NCBI RefSeq assembly: GCF_014692875.1
Contig: NZ_CP061171.1
Coordinates: forward strand, 372,001 to 436,000
Reading direction: 5' to 3'
From: Pedobacter riviphilus
GTDB lineage: Bacteria > Bacteroidota > Bacteroidia > Sphingobacteriales > Sphingobacteriaceae
Length of the DNA stretch: 64,000 bases
Shown here: positions 12,471 through 22,363 of the stretch, piece after piece
Layout: every line of letters starts with the position of its first letter
Numbering within the stretch: position 1 is the stretch's first letter
Notes under the pieces: model-generated
Told to the model about the DNA's origin: nothing
Databases searched by the model: none
The model's input: only the letters and a program-made list of their open reading frames with translations
Program-made: the position numbers and the translations under genes

Positions 12471-14027
12471 ATGAAAATAAACATAAAAAATATCGCTGCT
12501 TTGTTGTTGCTAAGCGGTGCTATAATCGGGAATTCGGGATGTAAGAAGTTTTTAGATGAAACAGATCCCACCAATCTTTCACCCAATAGTTTTTATACTT
12601 TACCAGAGCATGCAGAAGCAGGTATTGCTGCTGTTTATGCAGAGATCAGGTTTATTGGAAACGGTGCTGGTATTTATTCCAACAACTGGCAGATGTTTGA
12701 TGCCCCAACTGGGATACAATCTACCGAAACAGCACAAAACTCCGATCTGAACAATTTGTATGCACTAATTTATGATGGAACAAACCTTCATGTTAACCAA
12801 ACCTGGAACGGATTTTATAAAGTAATTGCGCAAACCAACCTGGTATTGGATAAAGTTCCAAGCATTAACCCGATGGACAATGCACAGAAAAAAAGAATTT
12901 TAGGAGAGGCTGCTTTCATTAGGGCCTGGGCCTATTTTTACCTGGTACGTTTGTGGGGCGATGTACCTTTGATTACAAAACCGATTACCAGCCCAAATGA
13001 TCCCAATTTTTCTCCTTCCCGTACACCACAAGAACAGGTTTACAAACAGATTGTTGACGATCTGGTTGCTGCAGAAGCAGCGGGTTTGCCTTTTATGGAT
13101 GCAAGCGGACGTATTTCTACAGCGGCAATTAAAACTGAACTGGCAAAAGTATATTTAACCATGGCCGGACAACCCCTTAACAAAGGAGCAGCTTATTATA
13201 AACTAGCTGCAGATAAGGCCAAAGAGGTAATCGATTATTCAACCGGGAATCCTACATCGCTTGGCTTATTTTCAAGTTACGGCGCCCTGCACGATGCAAA
13301 GAACGATAATAAAATGGAGCATTTATTCGGAATCCAGTACAATGATGCTGCCGGATCTGGTAACCCTTTGCAGTCATCGTACCTGCCATTGCACCAGCCT
13401 TTGGTTTCTAAAATTGATGGAATTGGAACTTCTATCCCAACTGCAAGTTTTTATGGTTCTTACGAAGCAGGAGATTTAAGAGCTAAAAACAGAGAAGGTT
13501 ATTTCTTTACAGACTATTATACCGATGGATTTAAAATGCCGTTGATTAACCGTGGCAAGCCTTATGTTTTCAAACACTTCGATGTGGTTGCCAATGGAAC
13601 GTTAGGGGTAGAAGGTACCAGCAGGAGTGATCTGAATATCCCACAGATCCGTTATGTAGAAACCTTATTAATTTATGCCGAAGCACAGAACAGGGCCGAT
13701 GGAAGCCCGAATATTGCTGCCTATGCTGCGGTAAATGCAGTGCGAAAAAGGGCTCAATTGGCTGATCTTGCAGGCCTAAGCCAAACACAGTTTGAAGAAG
13801 CCGTATGGAGGGAACGCTGGCATGAGCTGTGTTACGAGGGCATTATCTGGTTCGATATGGTGAGGTTGCGTAAAGTGTACAACGAAAGTACCAATGGTTT
13901 TGATAATTTTGTTGGCCACGTTAATAAAAGTGTAAACCAGCCTTTGCAAACCAAACATTTATTGTTCCCCGTTCCTACTTCAGAAATCAAAAATAACCCT
14001 AATCTGACTCCAAATCCAGGTTATTAA
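12471..14027 (+). CDS. SusD/RagB-family nutrient-binding outer-membrane lipoprotein
   Basis: A 518-residue lipoprotein. The signal peptide ends in a lipobox (GNSGC, Cys about residue 24), followed by the SusD start KKFLDETDPTNLS. The helical TPR-like core carries typical SusD motifs: FIRAWAYFYLVRLWGDVPLI (about 150-168), SPSRTPQEQVYKQIVDDL and, near the C-terminus, IRYVETLLIYAEAQN and ERWHELCYEGIIWFDMVRL. It ends in NPNLTPNPGY. It forms the extracellular lid of the SusC transporter just upstream. Confidence 0.95.
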   Translation: MKINIKNIAALLLLSGAIIGNSGCKKFLDETDPTNLSPNSFYTLPEHAEAGIAAVYAEIRFIGNGAGIYSNNWQMFDAPTGIQSTETAQNSDLNNLYALIYDGTNLHVNQTWNGFYKVIAQTNLVLDKVPSINPMDNAQKKRILGEAAFIRAWAYFYLVRLWGDVPLITKPITSPNDPNFSPSRTPQEQVYKQIVDDLVAAEAAGLPFMDASGRISTAAIKTELAKVYLTMAGQPLNKGAAYYKLAADKAKEVIDYSTGNPTSLGLFSSYGALHDAKNDNKMEHLFGIQYNDAAGSGNPLQSSYLPLHQPLVSKIDGIGTSIPTASFYGSYEAGDLRAKNREGYFFTDYYTDGFKMPLINRGKPYVFKHFDVVANGTLGVEGTSRSDLNIPQIRYVETLLIYAEAQNRADGSPNIAAYAAVNAVRKRAQLADLAGLSQTQFEEAVWRERWHELCYEGIIWFDMVRLRKVYNESTNGFDNFVGHVNKSVNQPLQTKHLLFPVPTSEIKNNPNLTPNPGY

Positions 14028-14061
14028 CAACAACATTTCTAGTGGTTGGTATCACACCAAC

Positions 14062-14106
14062 GATAAAAAAACGGATGCCCGATATGAGGTATCCGTTTTT
14101 TATCAT
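14062..14106 (+). terminator. Rho-independent terminator of the susCD pair
   Basis: The arms AAAAAACGGATGCC and GGTATCCGTTTTTT form a long A/T-flanked hairpin 35 bases after the SusD stop. The A-rich 5' side means it could also terminate in the reverse direction. Confidence 0.85.
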
Positions 14107-14399
14107 CGTTTCGGCTGAAGCACAACTGAATAGAGATCCTTCGATGTCGCTCGGGAGCATACTAATGCAAAACGAGGTGTCGGGCTTGCTAAAAGAGGTT
14201 TATTGGCAATTTTATAGCCTTTAACTATTGTATAGGCAGATTTTACGGTAACTCGTAAATTGAGCTTAAAAAAATAAAAAGCACAAAATGGCTTTTTTAA
14301 TTTATTAGGCTTATTTTTGCAGCAAATTATAGAACCATACAGGAGATTAATTAAAGCCTGTGAACCTCGATAATCATTAGAAGAACTCATATTTTATCA

Positions 14400-14897
14400 A
14401 TGACAAACGACAAAAAAGAAATATTCGAAAGCGTAGCACAACGTTTAAAAATTGAAGGTTTTAATGTAGTAAACCGCGATGAAACCCGCCCTTGGGGTGG
14501 TTTCTTTGTGATAGATGAGTCGCAGGCGCAACAATTTGCCGATACTTATTTTGATGGATTAAATGTTGAAGACCTTAAAATTGGCGGTAAATTAAGCCCG
14601 AAAATTTTAATCGTTGCGCCCAATACACGTCTTTCGTGGCAATATCACCACCGCAGAGCTGAAATCTGGCAAGTGGTTACTGGTACCGTTGGTATCAAAA
14701 CCAGCCAAACTGATGAAGAAGGAGAAGTAAAAAAATACGCGCCGAAAGATCAGATCAAATTGCAACAAGGCGAACGCCACCGTTTAATTGGTTTAGAAGA
14801 CTGGGGCGTTGTAGCGGAAATATGGCAACATACCGATGCTTCAAACCCATCAGATGAAAGCGATATCGTACGTGTTCAAGACGATTTCGGTAGATAA
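14400..14897 (+). CDS. Cupin, type II phosphomannose/phosphoheptose-isomerase-like
   Basis: A 165-residue single-domain cupin. Motifs match the isomerase domain of type II mannose-6-phosphate isomerases (ManC C-terminus): RPWGGFFVID (about 36-45), LSWQYHHRRAEIWQVVTGTVGI (about 79-100, first cupin motif with metal-binding His and Glu), GERHRLIGLEDWGVVAEIWQ (about 124-143) and the terminal DIVRVQDDFGR. It probably isomerises a sugar phosphate in the cytoplasm; the fused nucleotidyltransferase of full ManC is absent. The 293-base gap before it (14107-14399) holds only degenerate repeat-like sequence near 14120-14160. A strong terminator follows. Confidence 0.8.
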   Translation: MTNDKKEIFESVAQRLKIEGFNVVNRDETRPWGGFFVIDESQAQQFADTYFDGLNVEDLKIGGKLSPKILIVAPNTRLSWQYHHRRAEIWQVVTGTVGIKTSQTDEEGEVKKYAPKDQIKLQQGERHRLIGLEDWGVVAEIWQHTDASNPSDESDIVRVQDDFGR

Positions 14898-14915
14898 TAA
14901 AATAATTGAAAAATG

Positions 14916-14951
14916 GAATCCTGTTCTATACATTGGAACAGGATTCTTTTT
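14916..14951 (+). terminator. Rho-independent terminator after the cupin gene
   Basis: A perfect 11-bp stem (GAATCCTGTTC / GAACAGGATTC) with a 9-base loop is followed by five T. Confidence 0.9.
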
Positions 14952-15038
14952 ATCTGAACGTTTAAGCCGGAGTAGTTTTTTACACCTTAAAACTAAACGC
15001 TTTCAAAATACGTTTATATATAGCATACACACCCATAC

Positions 15039-15767
15039 ATGATCATCCTCATTTTTTTTCTTTGCCATTGGTTTTTATCCCTCTTTAGCCAAACCTTTTT
15101 CCTTCACCGTTACTCTTCACACAAGATGTTTAAAATGGAGCTTTTTTGGGAGCGGTTTTTCTACCTGATATTGCTGATCTCGCAAGGTTCATCATTTTTA
15201 AACCCGAGGGCTTATGCCATTTTGCACCGGATGCACCATGCTTATAGTGACACAGAGAAAGATCCGCACTCACCGCATTTTTTTAAGGATGTTTTTGGGA
15301 TGATGATTGCAACAAAGAACATGTACATGAATTATCTGCAATTTAAAATACAGCCAGAACCAGCTTTTCAGGGGAATTACCCCGAATGGCCGATTGTTGA
15401 TAAGATTGGAAATTCATGGGCTTGGAGAATTGCATGCGGGCTGTTTTATATTGGCTTTTATGTTGCTTTTGCCAACCACTGGTGGATGTTTTTATTGTTA
15501 CCAATTCACTTTTTAATGGGACCTTTACATGGAGCAATTGTAAACTGGTGTGGTCATAAATATGGCTATTCTAACCATGATAATGATGATCATAGCAAAA
15601 ACTCATTGCCTTGGGATTTCTTGTTGATGGGCGAGCTTTTTCAGAACAACCACCATAAAAAACCAAACAGTCCTAACTTTGCTACCAAATGGTGGGAATT
15701 TGATCCAACTTACCCGGTAATGAAGGTATTGCACTGGATGCGTATTATCAAAATCAGAAAAGTTTAA
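15039..15767 (+). CDS. Membrane fatty acid / acyl-CoA desaturase
   Basis: A 242-residue di-iron membrane desaturase. The three histidine boxes are present: HRYSSH (about 24-29), HRMHH (about 64-68) and NNHHKKP near the C-terminus (about 206-212), with an extra metal-ligand candidate at [13 protein letters not shown]. Hydrophobic segments near the start and at about 130-160 flank the boxes as in Delta-9 desaturases. It probably introduces a double bond into membrane acyl chains. It is shorter than many family members because the cytochrome b5 domain and an N-terminal extension are missing. It appears monocistronic. Confidence 0.88.
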   Translation: MIILIFFLCHWFLSLFSQTFFLHRYSSHKMFKMELFWERFFYLILLISQGSSFLNPRAYAILHRMHHAYSDTEKDPHSPHFFKDVFGMMIATKNMYMNYLQFKIQPEPAFQGNYPEWPIVDKIGNSWAWRIACGLFYIGFYVAFANHWWMFLLLPIHFLMGPLHGAIVNWCGHKYGYSNHDNDDHSKNSLPWDFLLMGELFQNNHHKKPNSPNFATKWWEFDPTYPVMKVLHWMRIIKIRKV

Positions 15768-16171
15768 AGGAAGACTAACGCTTAGCGCTAAGTGCTCCGT
15801 CATACTATCCCGAATGTTCGGGATTTATTCCATGGTCTGTGTCCTCACAGGCCATTGGTTTTTCCTGTTTGGTTCACTAAACTGGCCATAGCTTTTTTCG
15901 CTACGGAAGCACTGAAACCGCGGATAACGCTTTATCATTTGTCCTTCTTTTCTAATTAAAAATATACTCTGCTTCTTGAAACATTCATTTTTATGAGTAA
16001 CCCCGAGTGTGATCAAAGAGCAATAAGGAAACTACTGTCATCCATAATTCCTTTTACCGATGAAAGCGTAGTGTTTGCCGACTAATTAGAAGAGTTAGGG
16101 TAAAAAGTATAGGTTATAATTGTAACAAAATGCAATTTGCGTAGACTAATTACAAAAGACTAACTCTTAAC
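15768..16171. repeat. Gene-free stretch with three palindromes, one REP-like
   Basis: Three symmetrical elements lie close together: the 12-bp palindrome CTTAGCGCTAAG (15781-15792), the hairpin ATCCCGAA-TG-TTCGGGAT (15807-15824), and TGGTCTGTG-TCCT-CACAGGCCA (15833-15854). The third has the same plan as the REP pair at 42883-42989. The first two may end transcription of the desaturase gene. A 63-residue reverse-strand ORF here has no family features. Confidence 0.5.
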
Positions 16172-18577
16172 ATGAAAAAACTTTTATTATTAACTTTAAT
16201 TCTTGGAATATTTTTTACCGCACATGCCCAGTTTCCGAGTGGTGGCTTTGGTGGAGGGCAAAAAAAAACTACTGTTACCGGACGTATCACGGCCACTATA
16301 CTCGATTCATTAACTAAAAAACCTATTGATTATGCCACTGTATCGTTGATTAACGCAAAAGATAATAAATCTGTAAATGGTGGTGTAACTGACGAAAAAG
16401 GAAAATTAACCTTACAAAATGTATCGCCCGATTCATATAAGCTAATGATCGGTTTTATGGGGTACAAAACAAAATCGGTTTTGGTTACCACCACGCCATC
16501 AAAACCCGATAATAATATAGGTACGATTTACATTTCATCAAGCGAAAATACTTTGGCCGATGTTCAGGTTCAGGGAACCAAAGCAGTTATCGAAAATAAA
16601 ATTGATAGGATGGTATATAATGCAGAGGCTGATGGTACAAACGCCGGTGGCGATGCAACAGATGTAATGCGTAAGGTGCCGATGTTATCGGTTGATATTA
16701 ATGGCAACGTACAGTTGCGGGGTGGCGCCGTTCGTGTATTAATTAACGGTAAGCCTTCCGGTACCATGGCCAGCAGCGTTGCTGATGCATTGAAAATGAT
16801 ACCTGCAGAGCAGATTAAGAGTGTTGAGGTCATTACCAGTCCATCTGCCAAATATGATGCAGAAGGTTCGGGTGGTATCATCAATATTATTACTAAAAAA
16901 TCCAATGCACAAGGCGTAAGTGGTTCGGTAAATGCTTCTGCAGGTACACGTCAGAACAACGGTGCGTTTAACTTAACTGCAAAAACGGGTAGATTAAGTG
17001 TAAACACAAGTTTGGGAACAAATCTGGCTTATGCACAGAATTCGAGGGTAATTATGAATAACATCACACCAACCACAAATATTTATCAAGATGGTTACTC
17101 TAAATGGAGTAGGAGTGGCTATAATGGTAGCTTGGGCTTGGATTACGATTTTAACGCTTATAATAACCTGAGTACCAACATTAAATTTAACCGTTTTTCT
17201 AACGGTGGGCCTGGTGAATCAGATATCTTGATCAATCAGGTAGCCCAAAAAAATATCTCAGATATGGATATGGCCTTTTCAAATATGGATTGGAATGTTG
17301 ATTATAAAAAAACAAGTAAAAAAGAAGGTGAGGAATTCAGTATTTCTGGACAGTTATCACAAGGAAGAAATACTACCGATTATAATAATATTTTAAGGAT
17401 ACCAAATGTTGGAGATTTTCCAGACATAAGAAGCAACCTTGGAAAAAACAATGAGTACACCATACAAACAGATTATGTACTCCCCATTACTAAAAAGACA
17501 ACTTTAGAAACAGGGATAAAAGGTATTTTCAGAAACATAACGAGTAATAACGATGAGGTTGCGCAGGATTTCGATTATAATCAGGACGTAGCATCAGCTT
17601 ATGGTGTTTTGGGATTTGATTTAACAAAAAAAATAAAGGTTAAAGGCGGCTTAAGAGCAGAGTATACTGACATCACTGGTGTTTTTGCTGGTTCGCTACC
17701 AATTAAAAATGATTATTTTAATCTTTTTCCAAGCGTAATTATTTCTCAAACTTTAAAAGGCAATTCAACTTTAAAAATAAGCTATAACCGTAGGGTGCAG
17801 CGGCCAAGTTTATTTTATTTAAATCCTTTCCGTAATAACAGTAATCCTTTCAGCCCTTCAGAAGGTAATCCTAACTTGGCCCCTGAGTTAAGTGATAATA
17901 TAGAATTAGGTTACTCTACTTTTATTAAAGGATCGGTAATCAATGCTTCAGTTTTTTACCGTCGCACAGGTAACATTATAGAAAGTTTTATTAGAGAAAT
18001 TAATGAAGATAATGTTGATAAGGTACTTACTACTTACCGGAATATTGGTACAGCAGAAACTTTTGGTTTCAATGTTTTCGGCTCTTATAATCCAAAACCA
18101 AAATGGACATTAATGGCAAATATCGGCTTAAATACTTATGAAGTAAATAACGAATTAACAAACCAAAGCTCAGGTACATTTGCAAATTATAATCTTTTTG
18201 CCAGATCTGCTTACGGTTTTGGTAAAGGCTGGAATTTTGAGCTGTTTGGCGTGGTAAACTCTCCTCGCAGAACTTTTCAGGGTAAAACCGATGCAATGAT
18301 CTTTTATGGCGCTTCTATCAAAAAAGAAGTATTGAAGAAAAAAGGATCAATAGGATTTAATACCTTAAATCCATTTAACCGTGATTTAAATATCAAAACG
18401 ATTAATACAACTGCAACAACTTATCAAAAAACCGATATCTACTATCCACTACGCTCTTTTGGCGTGAACTTTAGTTATTCTTTCGGTAAGCTTAAATTTA
18501 CGGAGAAGAAAAAGATCAAAAACGACGATGTAAAGCAAGATCAGCAACAAGGAGGTATGGGCGGCGTTCAACAATAA
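16172..18577 (+). CDS. TonB-dependent-receptor-like outer-membrane beta-barrel protein
   Basis: An 801-residue protein with a signal peptide (MKKLLLLTLILGIFFTAHAQ). A carboxypeptidase-regulatory-like domain follows (about 37-110). A plug-like region is marked by VRVLINGKPSG and IKSVEVITSPSAKYDAEGSG (about 190-235), and then an 'outer membrane beta-barrel' domain as in PF14905. Glycine-rich FPSGGFGGGQKKTT near the N-terminus and QQQGGMGGVQQ at the C-terminus flank the folded parts. It lacks the SusC signature and has no SusD partner. The transported or bound ligand is unknown. A similar protein is encoded at 40092. Confidence 0.88.
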   Translation: MKKLLLLTLILGIFFTAHAQFPSGGFGGGQKKTTVTGRITATILDSLTKKPIDYATVSLINAKDNKSVNGGVTDEKGKLTLQNVSPDSYKLMIGFMGYKTKSVLVTTTPSKPDNNIGTIYISSSENTLADVQVQGTKAVIENKIDRMVYNAEADGTNAGGDATDVMRKVPMLSVDINGNVQLRGGAVRVLINGKPSGTMASSVADALKMIPAEQIKSVEVITSPSAKYDAEGSGGIINIITKKSNAQGVSGSVNASAGTRQNNGAFNLTAKTGRLSVNTSLGTNLAYAQNSRVIMNNITPTTNIYQDGYSKWSRSGYNGSLGLDYDFNAYNNLSTNIKFNRFSNGGPGESDILINQVAQKNISDMDMAFSNMDWNVDYKKTSKKEGEEFSISGQLSQGRNTTDYNNILRIPNVGDFPDIRSNLGKNNEYTIQTDYVLPITKKTTLETGIKGIFRNITSNNDEVAQDFDYNQDVASAYGVLGFDLTKKIKVKGGLRAEYTDITGVFAGSLPIKNDYFNLFPSVIISQTLKGNSTLKISYNRRVQRPSLFYLNPFRNNSNPFSPSEGNPNLAPELSDNIELGYSTFIKGSVINASVFYRRTGNIIESFIREINEDNVDKVLTTYRNIGTAETFGFNVFGSYNPKPKWTLMANIGLNTYEVNNELTNQSSGTFANYNLFARSAYGFGKGWNFELFGVVNSPRRTFQGKTDAMIFYGASIKKEVLKKKGSIGFNTLNPFNRDLNIKTINTTATTYQKTDIYYPLRSFGVNFSYSFGKLKFTEKKKIKNDDVKQDQQQGGMGGVQQ

Positions 18578-18602
18578 AACCCAATCTAAATATATAGTTC
18601 AG

Positions 18603-18632
18603 GCCTCTTGATCAAAATCGGGAGGCTTTTTT
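18603..18632 (+). terminator. Rho-independent terminator between convergent genes
   Basis: GCCTCTTGAT pairs with ATCGGGAGGC around a CAAA loop, followed by six T (18627-18632). The T run overlaps the stop codon of the reverse-strand gene ending at 18631. Confidence 0.85.
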
Positions 18633-20265
18633 AGTTTTTCTTTATTCGCTTTAAAATCATCAGACTCAATGGGTTGAACGAATATCCGCTAATATTGTTC
18701 TGTAGCATCACTACAGACTGATCGTAGAACAGCGGAACAACCGGGGCATAATCCATTACCATCTGATCCATTTTTCGGTACAACTCAAAGCGTTTTTCGT
18801 TATCGGTTTCATAATAGCTTTTTTCGAACAGCTGATCAAACTCCTTGTTGTAAAAAGCCGTATAATTTGGTCCGTAAGGGACTTTATTTTTGGAGTAAAA
18901 CATAGAAAGGAAATTCTCTCCATCGCCATAATCGGCCAGCCAGGAACCACGGAAAAAATTTACATTGTTTTTCGACATTAAATCCCTAAGGCTAGCACTT
19001 GGACTTACATCAATTTTAGTTTTAATACCTACAGCAGTAAGTTCACCCTGAATAAATTCGATCAGATCTTTATAAGTTGTGGTTGTATTTAGGGTTACCT
19101 CTCCCATACCTTTTCCTTCTGGGAAACCAGCTTCCGCTAAAAGCTTGGCAGCAAGTTTTGGGTTATAGGCATACCCCCGAACAGCCAAACTATCAAAACC
19201 AGGCATACCTTTAGGAATGAAACCAGATGTTGCAGCTACGCCAATACCATTCCTTAAGTATTTAATTAATCGGTCACGGTCTATAGCATAATTAATGGCC
19301 TGCCTGATTTTTTTTAAGCGCAATGGCGATTTCTTCACAATCAAAAGATTGGTATCAACCAATATACCTACGTACTCCGTACACAGGTATGGGCTTTTGG
19401 TTAATGTAAATTTTCCTTTGTATTTTGAGGTCATTTTTCCGCTTTTGGTTAGAATATCATCACGGTAACTACCGTCAACATTATAATAGAAATCCAGATC
19501 CTTTTTCAGGAAACTCATAAAGCCACTCTGTTTATCGGTGATGAAGCTGGCTTTTACGGCATCAAGGTAGGGTAGGGCCATCCCTTTGGCATCTTTTTCA
19601 AAATAATGCTCATTTTTTAAAAGCACTAATATTTCACCTTCTTTCCAGTATTTAAATCTAAACGGGCCAGTTCCAATGGGGTGGCTCCTAAAATCCTTAC
19701 CGTAATGTTCTACCACTTCTTTGGGTACAACAGAACAATATTGTGTGGTAAGCAAACTCATAAACGGTGGAAAAGGACGTACCAGTTTGATCTGGAAAGT
19801 AGAATCATTTAATGCGATAAAATTATGCTTATCCTTCACTTTATCACTAAAAATCCATCCGCCTGAGGAGGCTATCTTTGGATCGATTAAACGATAAAAA
19901 CTATATGCAAAATCGCTTGCAATTACTTTTCTGCCCTTTCCGTTTTTAAAAATCGGATCATCATGAAAATAAACATCATTACGCAGGTTAAAAGTATACG
20001 TAAGTGCATCTTTCGAAACCTGCCAGCTTTTGGCAATGCAGGGGGTGGTTTTCAAGGATGAATCGATCTGTACCAAACCATTAAAAATCTGGTTGGTCAT
20101 CCAGATCGCATTCTGATTGCGCGCAAATGCCGGATCAATAGAGGTTAAACCCTGATCGAGGTTGATATTGAAGACTTTTTTGTCCTGATGATCAGCATTC
20201 TCCTTACATGAAAAGAATAAGCTTACACAAAAAAACCAAAATATATACTTAAATGAGCCTCTCAT
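18631..20265 (-). CDS. Family 5 extracellular solute-binding lipoprotein (peptide/nickel type)
   Basis: A 544-residue lipoprotein. The ATG at 20265 gives MRGSFKYIFWFFCVSLFFSC, a lipoprotein signal with Cys at residue 20; the frame stays open further upstream but without a signal. The mature part matches SBP family 5: FNINLDQGLTSIDPAFARNQNAIWMTNQIFNGLV, AKSWQVSKDALTYTFNLRNDVYFHDDPIF and IRQAINYAIDRDRLI. It probably binds oligopeptides. No permease or ATPase gene is adjacent, so it is an orphan or works with a transporter elsewhere. Confidence 0.9.
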   Translation of the reverse strand: MRGSFKYIFWFFCVSLFFSCKENADHQDKKVFNINLDQGLTSIDPAFARNQNAIWMTNQIFNGLVQIDSSLKTTPCIAKSWQVSKDALTYTFNLRNDVYFHDDPIFKNGKGRKVIASDFAYSFYRLIDPKIASSGGWIFSDKVKDKHNFIALNDSTFQIKLVRPFPPFMSLLTTQYCSVVPKEVVEHYGKDFRSHPIGTGPFRFKYWKEGEILVLLKNEHYFEKDAKGMALPYLDAVKASFITDKQSGFMSFLKKDLDFYYNVDGSYRDDILTKSGKMTSKYKGKFTLTKSPYLCTEYVGILVDTNLLIVKKSPLRLKKIRQAINYAIDRDRLIKYLRNGIGVAATSGFIPKGMPGFDSLAVRGYAYNPKLAAKLLAEAGFPEGKGMGEVTLNTTTTYKDLIEFIQGELTAVGIKTKIDVSPSASLRDLMSKNNVNFFRGSWLADYGDGENFLSMFYSKNKVPYGPNYTAFYNKEFDQLFEKSYYETDNEKRFELYRKMDQMVMDYAPVVPLFYDQSVVMLQNNISGYSFNPLSLMILKRIKKN

Positions 20266-20279
20266 GCGATCAGGAATGT

Positions 20280-20287
20280 TATTTTTG
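20280..20287 (+). promoter_or_regulatory. -7 promoter element TATTTTTG
   Basis: An exact match to TAnnTTTG in the short divergent gap. Transcription starting about seven bases later would place the 5' end near 20294, just before ATGs at 20306 and 20312. This argues against the further-upstream in-frame ATG at 20264. Confidence 0.55.
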
Positions 20288-20305
20288 CACAAATTAATAA
20301 ATTTA

Positions 20306-20764
20306 ATGCAGATGTCTTTTTTAAACGATTTATTTATTGGCCTCAATGCGGCTAAACAGGAAGAATTACAGGAACGTTTAGATTTAGTAGAGCACAAAAT
20401 TAAATTTATGGATAAAATGCCTGTGGCTTGCTTAGATACCGGTAATTATCCAGGTTATCTTTTATCAGAAGAAATCGCATTGGCAGGCGGCATGTTGGAA
20501 ACAGATACTTTAAATGCTGTTTTCATCATTTATTATCAGCCAGGTAAAACGCTTACTGATTTGATGCGTGAAGTACCTTCGGTATTGGATGCCGACTGGC
20601 CAGCCGTAAAAAACAACCGTATTATTTTATTGAACGACGACGTAGAACGCGAGAGAACTGCCGAAAATGCCGTTTCCCTAATCGAAGATATTGCTGAGAT
20701 GTTACACCCAGGCTCATTTATTTTTGGGCATGAGGGCGATAAGTGGATTAGGTTTGAAGTTTAA
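20306..20764 (+). CDS. Short cytoplasmic protein resembling the C-terminal half of BtuF-type binding proteins
   Basis: A 152-residue protein from ATG 20306 (MQMSFLNDLF; ATG 20312 is equally possible). There is no signal peptide. The stretch MPVACLDTGNYPGYLLSEEIALAGG and the later DADWPAVKNNRIILLNDD resemble the second lobe of vitamin B12 / metal-chelate binding proteins (TroA-like fold). The N-terminal lobe is absent. The likely location is cytoplasmic, so a transport role is doubtful and the function is unknown. It is divergent from the solute-binding lipoprotein, 40 bases apart. Confidence 0.7.
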   Translation: MQMSFLNDLFIGLNAAKQEELQERLDLVEHKIKFMDKMPVACLDTGNYPGYLLSEEIALAGGMLETDTLNAVFIIYYQPGKTLTDLMREVPSVLDADWPAVKNNRIILLNDDVERERTAENAVSLIEDIAEMLHPGSFIFGHEGDKWIRFEV

Positions 20765-21025
20765 GAGGTTAGGTACGAGATCTGAGATTTGAGACGGATG
20801 AAAAAAGTAATCATGATATGTTCTTTGATTCAGAGACCTTTAAACGTTGCAGAACGCTAAACTTAAACATTGTACTTTGCTATATGGTCACATCTGCCAG
20901 TGCGCTAAAGGCCGCCCAGACTTTTTTACCACCTAAGGAATCTAAGAGTATTTAAAGGGGAATATCATATTCGACGCCTGGTCATCCAACTTTGGACTCC
21001 TGACGTCCGACTCATCTCCCGTTCT

Positions 21026-22363
21026 TTAAACCTCCCTAATCTGATACTCTTCTATCTTCCGGTAAAGTGTGGTCAAACCGATTCCCAATAACCTCGAAGT
21101 TTCAGTTTTGTTCCCTTTGGTATGAATAAGTACCTTTTGTATGTGCTGTTTTTCAATTTGTTGCAGGTTATAATCGTTTTCTATTGGTGTAAACTCAAAG
21201 AATTCGGGTGGGAGGGCAGTTGCACTTAGCGCATCGCCATCTGCTAAAATAACCAAACGCTCGATTACGTTTTTTAACTCACGGATATTTCCTTTCCAAC
21301 TGTGACTGCTCAATATGGATAAGATTTTATCATCCATTTTTGGTGTTGATCGATTTACCTTATCGGCAAATTCTTTCAGGTAGTATTTAGCCAGTGCAGG
21401 GATGTCGGCTTTACGTTCACGGAGCGGAGGTAAGGTGATGGTAAAAACCGACAGCCGGTAATAGAGATCGGATCGGAATTTTCCGGATGAGGCATCGGCT
21501 TTTAAATCTTTATTGGTAGCGGCTAAAATCCGAACGTTTACTTGTTGCGTTTGGGTATCACCCACTTTGATAAATGTCTGGCTTTCAAGTACACGTAATA
21601 ATTTTGCCTGCAAATCGAGGTTCATCTCACCGATTTCATCCAGTAATAATGTGCCACCGTTGGCTTCTTCCAATAATCCTTTTTTGTCTTTATTGGCACC
21701 CGTAAAAGCCCCAGCTTTGTATCCAAATAATTCGCTTTCTAATAAATCTGGACTAAAACCGCTGCAATTTAAGGCAACAAAAGGCTTTGCAGCCCTCGGG
21801 CTTTCGTAATGGATAGATTGAGCGAAAACTTCCTTTCCGGTTCCTGTTTCGCCCAGTAACAAAACGGTAGTGTCTGTTGCGCTCACTTTTTTAGCTAGAT
21901 CAATCGCTTCCATCAACGATTTTGATTGACCAATAATGGTTTCGAAGCTATGTTTTTTAGCGATTTTGTTTTCCAGGTCGGAAACCCTGCGCTGCAGATT
22001 TGATTTATCCATCGCCTTGTACAAAAGCGGAATAATCTTCTCGTTATCATCGCCTTTTACGAGGTAATCGAATGCCCCATTCTTAATAGCCAAAACGCCA
22101 TCAGAAATGGTACCGTAAGCAGTAAGGTTTATAATTTCTATATAAGATTTTATCGCTTTAATATCTTTAACCAGTGCAACGCCATTTACATCAGGCAATT
22201 TTACATCACTGATAACAATACTCACATCATTGTTTCTAATTAATTTAAGGCCTTCTTTCCCAGTACCTGCCTGTAAGGTTTTAAAACCTTCGAGTTCTAT
22301 AATTCTGGAAAGTAAACTGCTGATTTTCTTTTCATCATCGATGATGAGGACCATCCCATTCAT
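21026..22363 (-). CDS. Sigma-54-dependent response regulator (NtrC family)
   Basis: A 445-residue protein with three domains. A receiver covers about 1-120 (acidic pocket Asp9/Asp10, phosphoacceptor Asp53 in IVISDVKLPDVNG, conserved Lys in YLVKG). The AAA+ domain covers about 140-380, with Walker A GETGTGKE, the sigma-54 contact loop GAFTGA, and GGTLLLDEIGEM. A Fis-type helix-turn-helix ends the protein (about 400-445; NKTETSRLLGIGLTTLYRKI). It activates sigma-54 promoters after phosphorylation. No histidine kinase is adjacent, so it is an orphan here. The 20765-21025 gap before it holds nothing recognisable. Confidence 0.95.
   Translation of the reverse strand: MNGMVLIIDDEKKISSLLSRIIELEGFKTLQAGTGKEGLKLIRNNDVSIVISDVKLPDVNGVALVKDIKAIKSYIEIINLTAYGTISDGVLAIKNGAFDYLVKGDDNEKIIPLLYKAMDKSNLQRRVSDLENKIAKKHSFETIIGQSKSLMEAIDLAKKVSATDTTVLLLGETGTGKEVFAQSIHYESPRAAKPFVALNCSGFSPDLLESELFGYKAGAFTGANKDKKGLLEEANGGTLLLDEIGEMNLDLQAKLLRVLESQTFIKVGDTQTQQVNVRILAATNKDLKADASSGKFRSDLYYRLSVFTITLPPLRERKADIPALAKYYLKEFADKVNRSTPKMDDKILSILSSHSWKGNIRELKNVIERLVILADGDALSATALPPEFFEFTPIENDYNLQQIEKQHIQKVLIHTKGNKTETSRLLGIGLTTLYRKIEEYQIREV

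Noticed and set aside
14103..14390. A 95-codon reverse-strand frame between the SusD and cupin genes
   Set aside because: It runs through degenerate repeat-like sequence, has a protein-unlike composition and no promoter.
15825..16016. A 63-codon reverse-strand frame downstream of the desaturase gene
   Set aside because: It starts in a REP-like hairpin, is basic and disordered, and no homologue is recognised.
20264..20305. Upstream ATG 20264 as the start of the BtuF-like gene
   Set aside because: It lies before the predicted -7 element (20280-20287) and overlaps the divergent gene's start; ATG 20306 or 20312 fits better.
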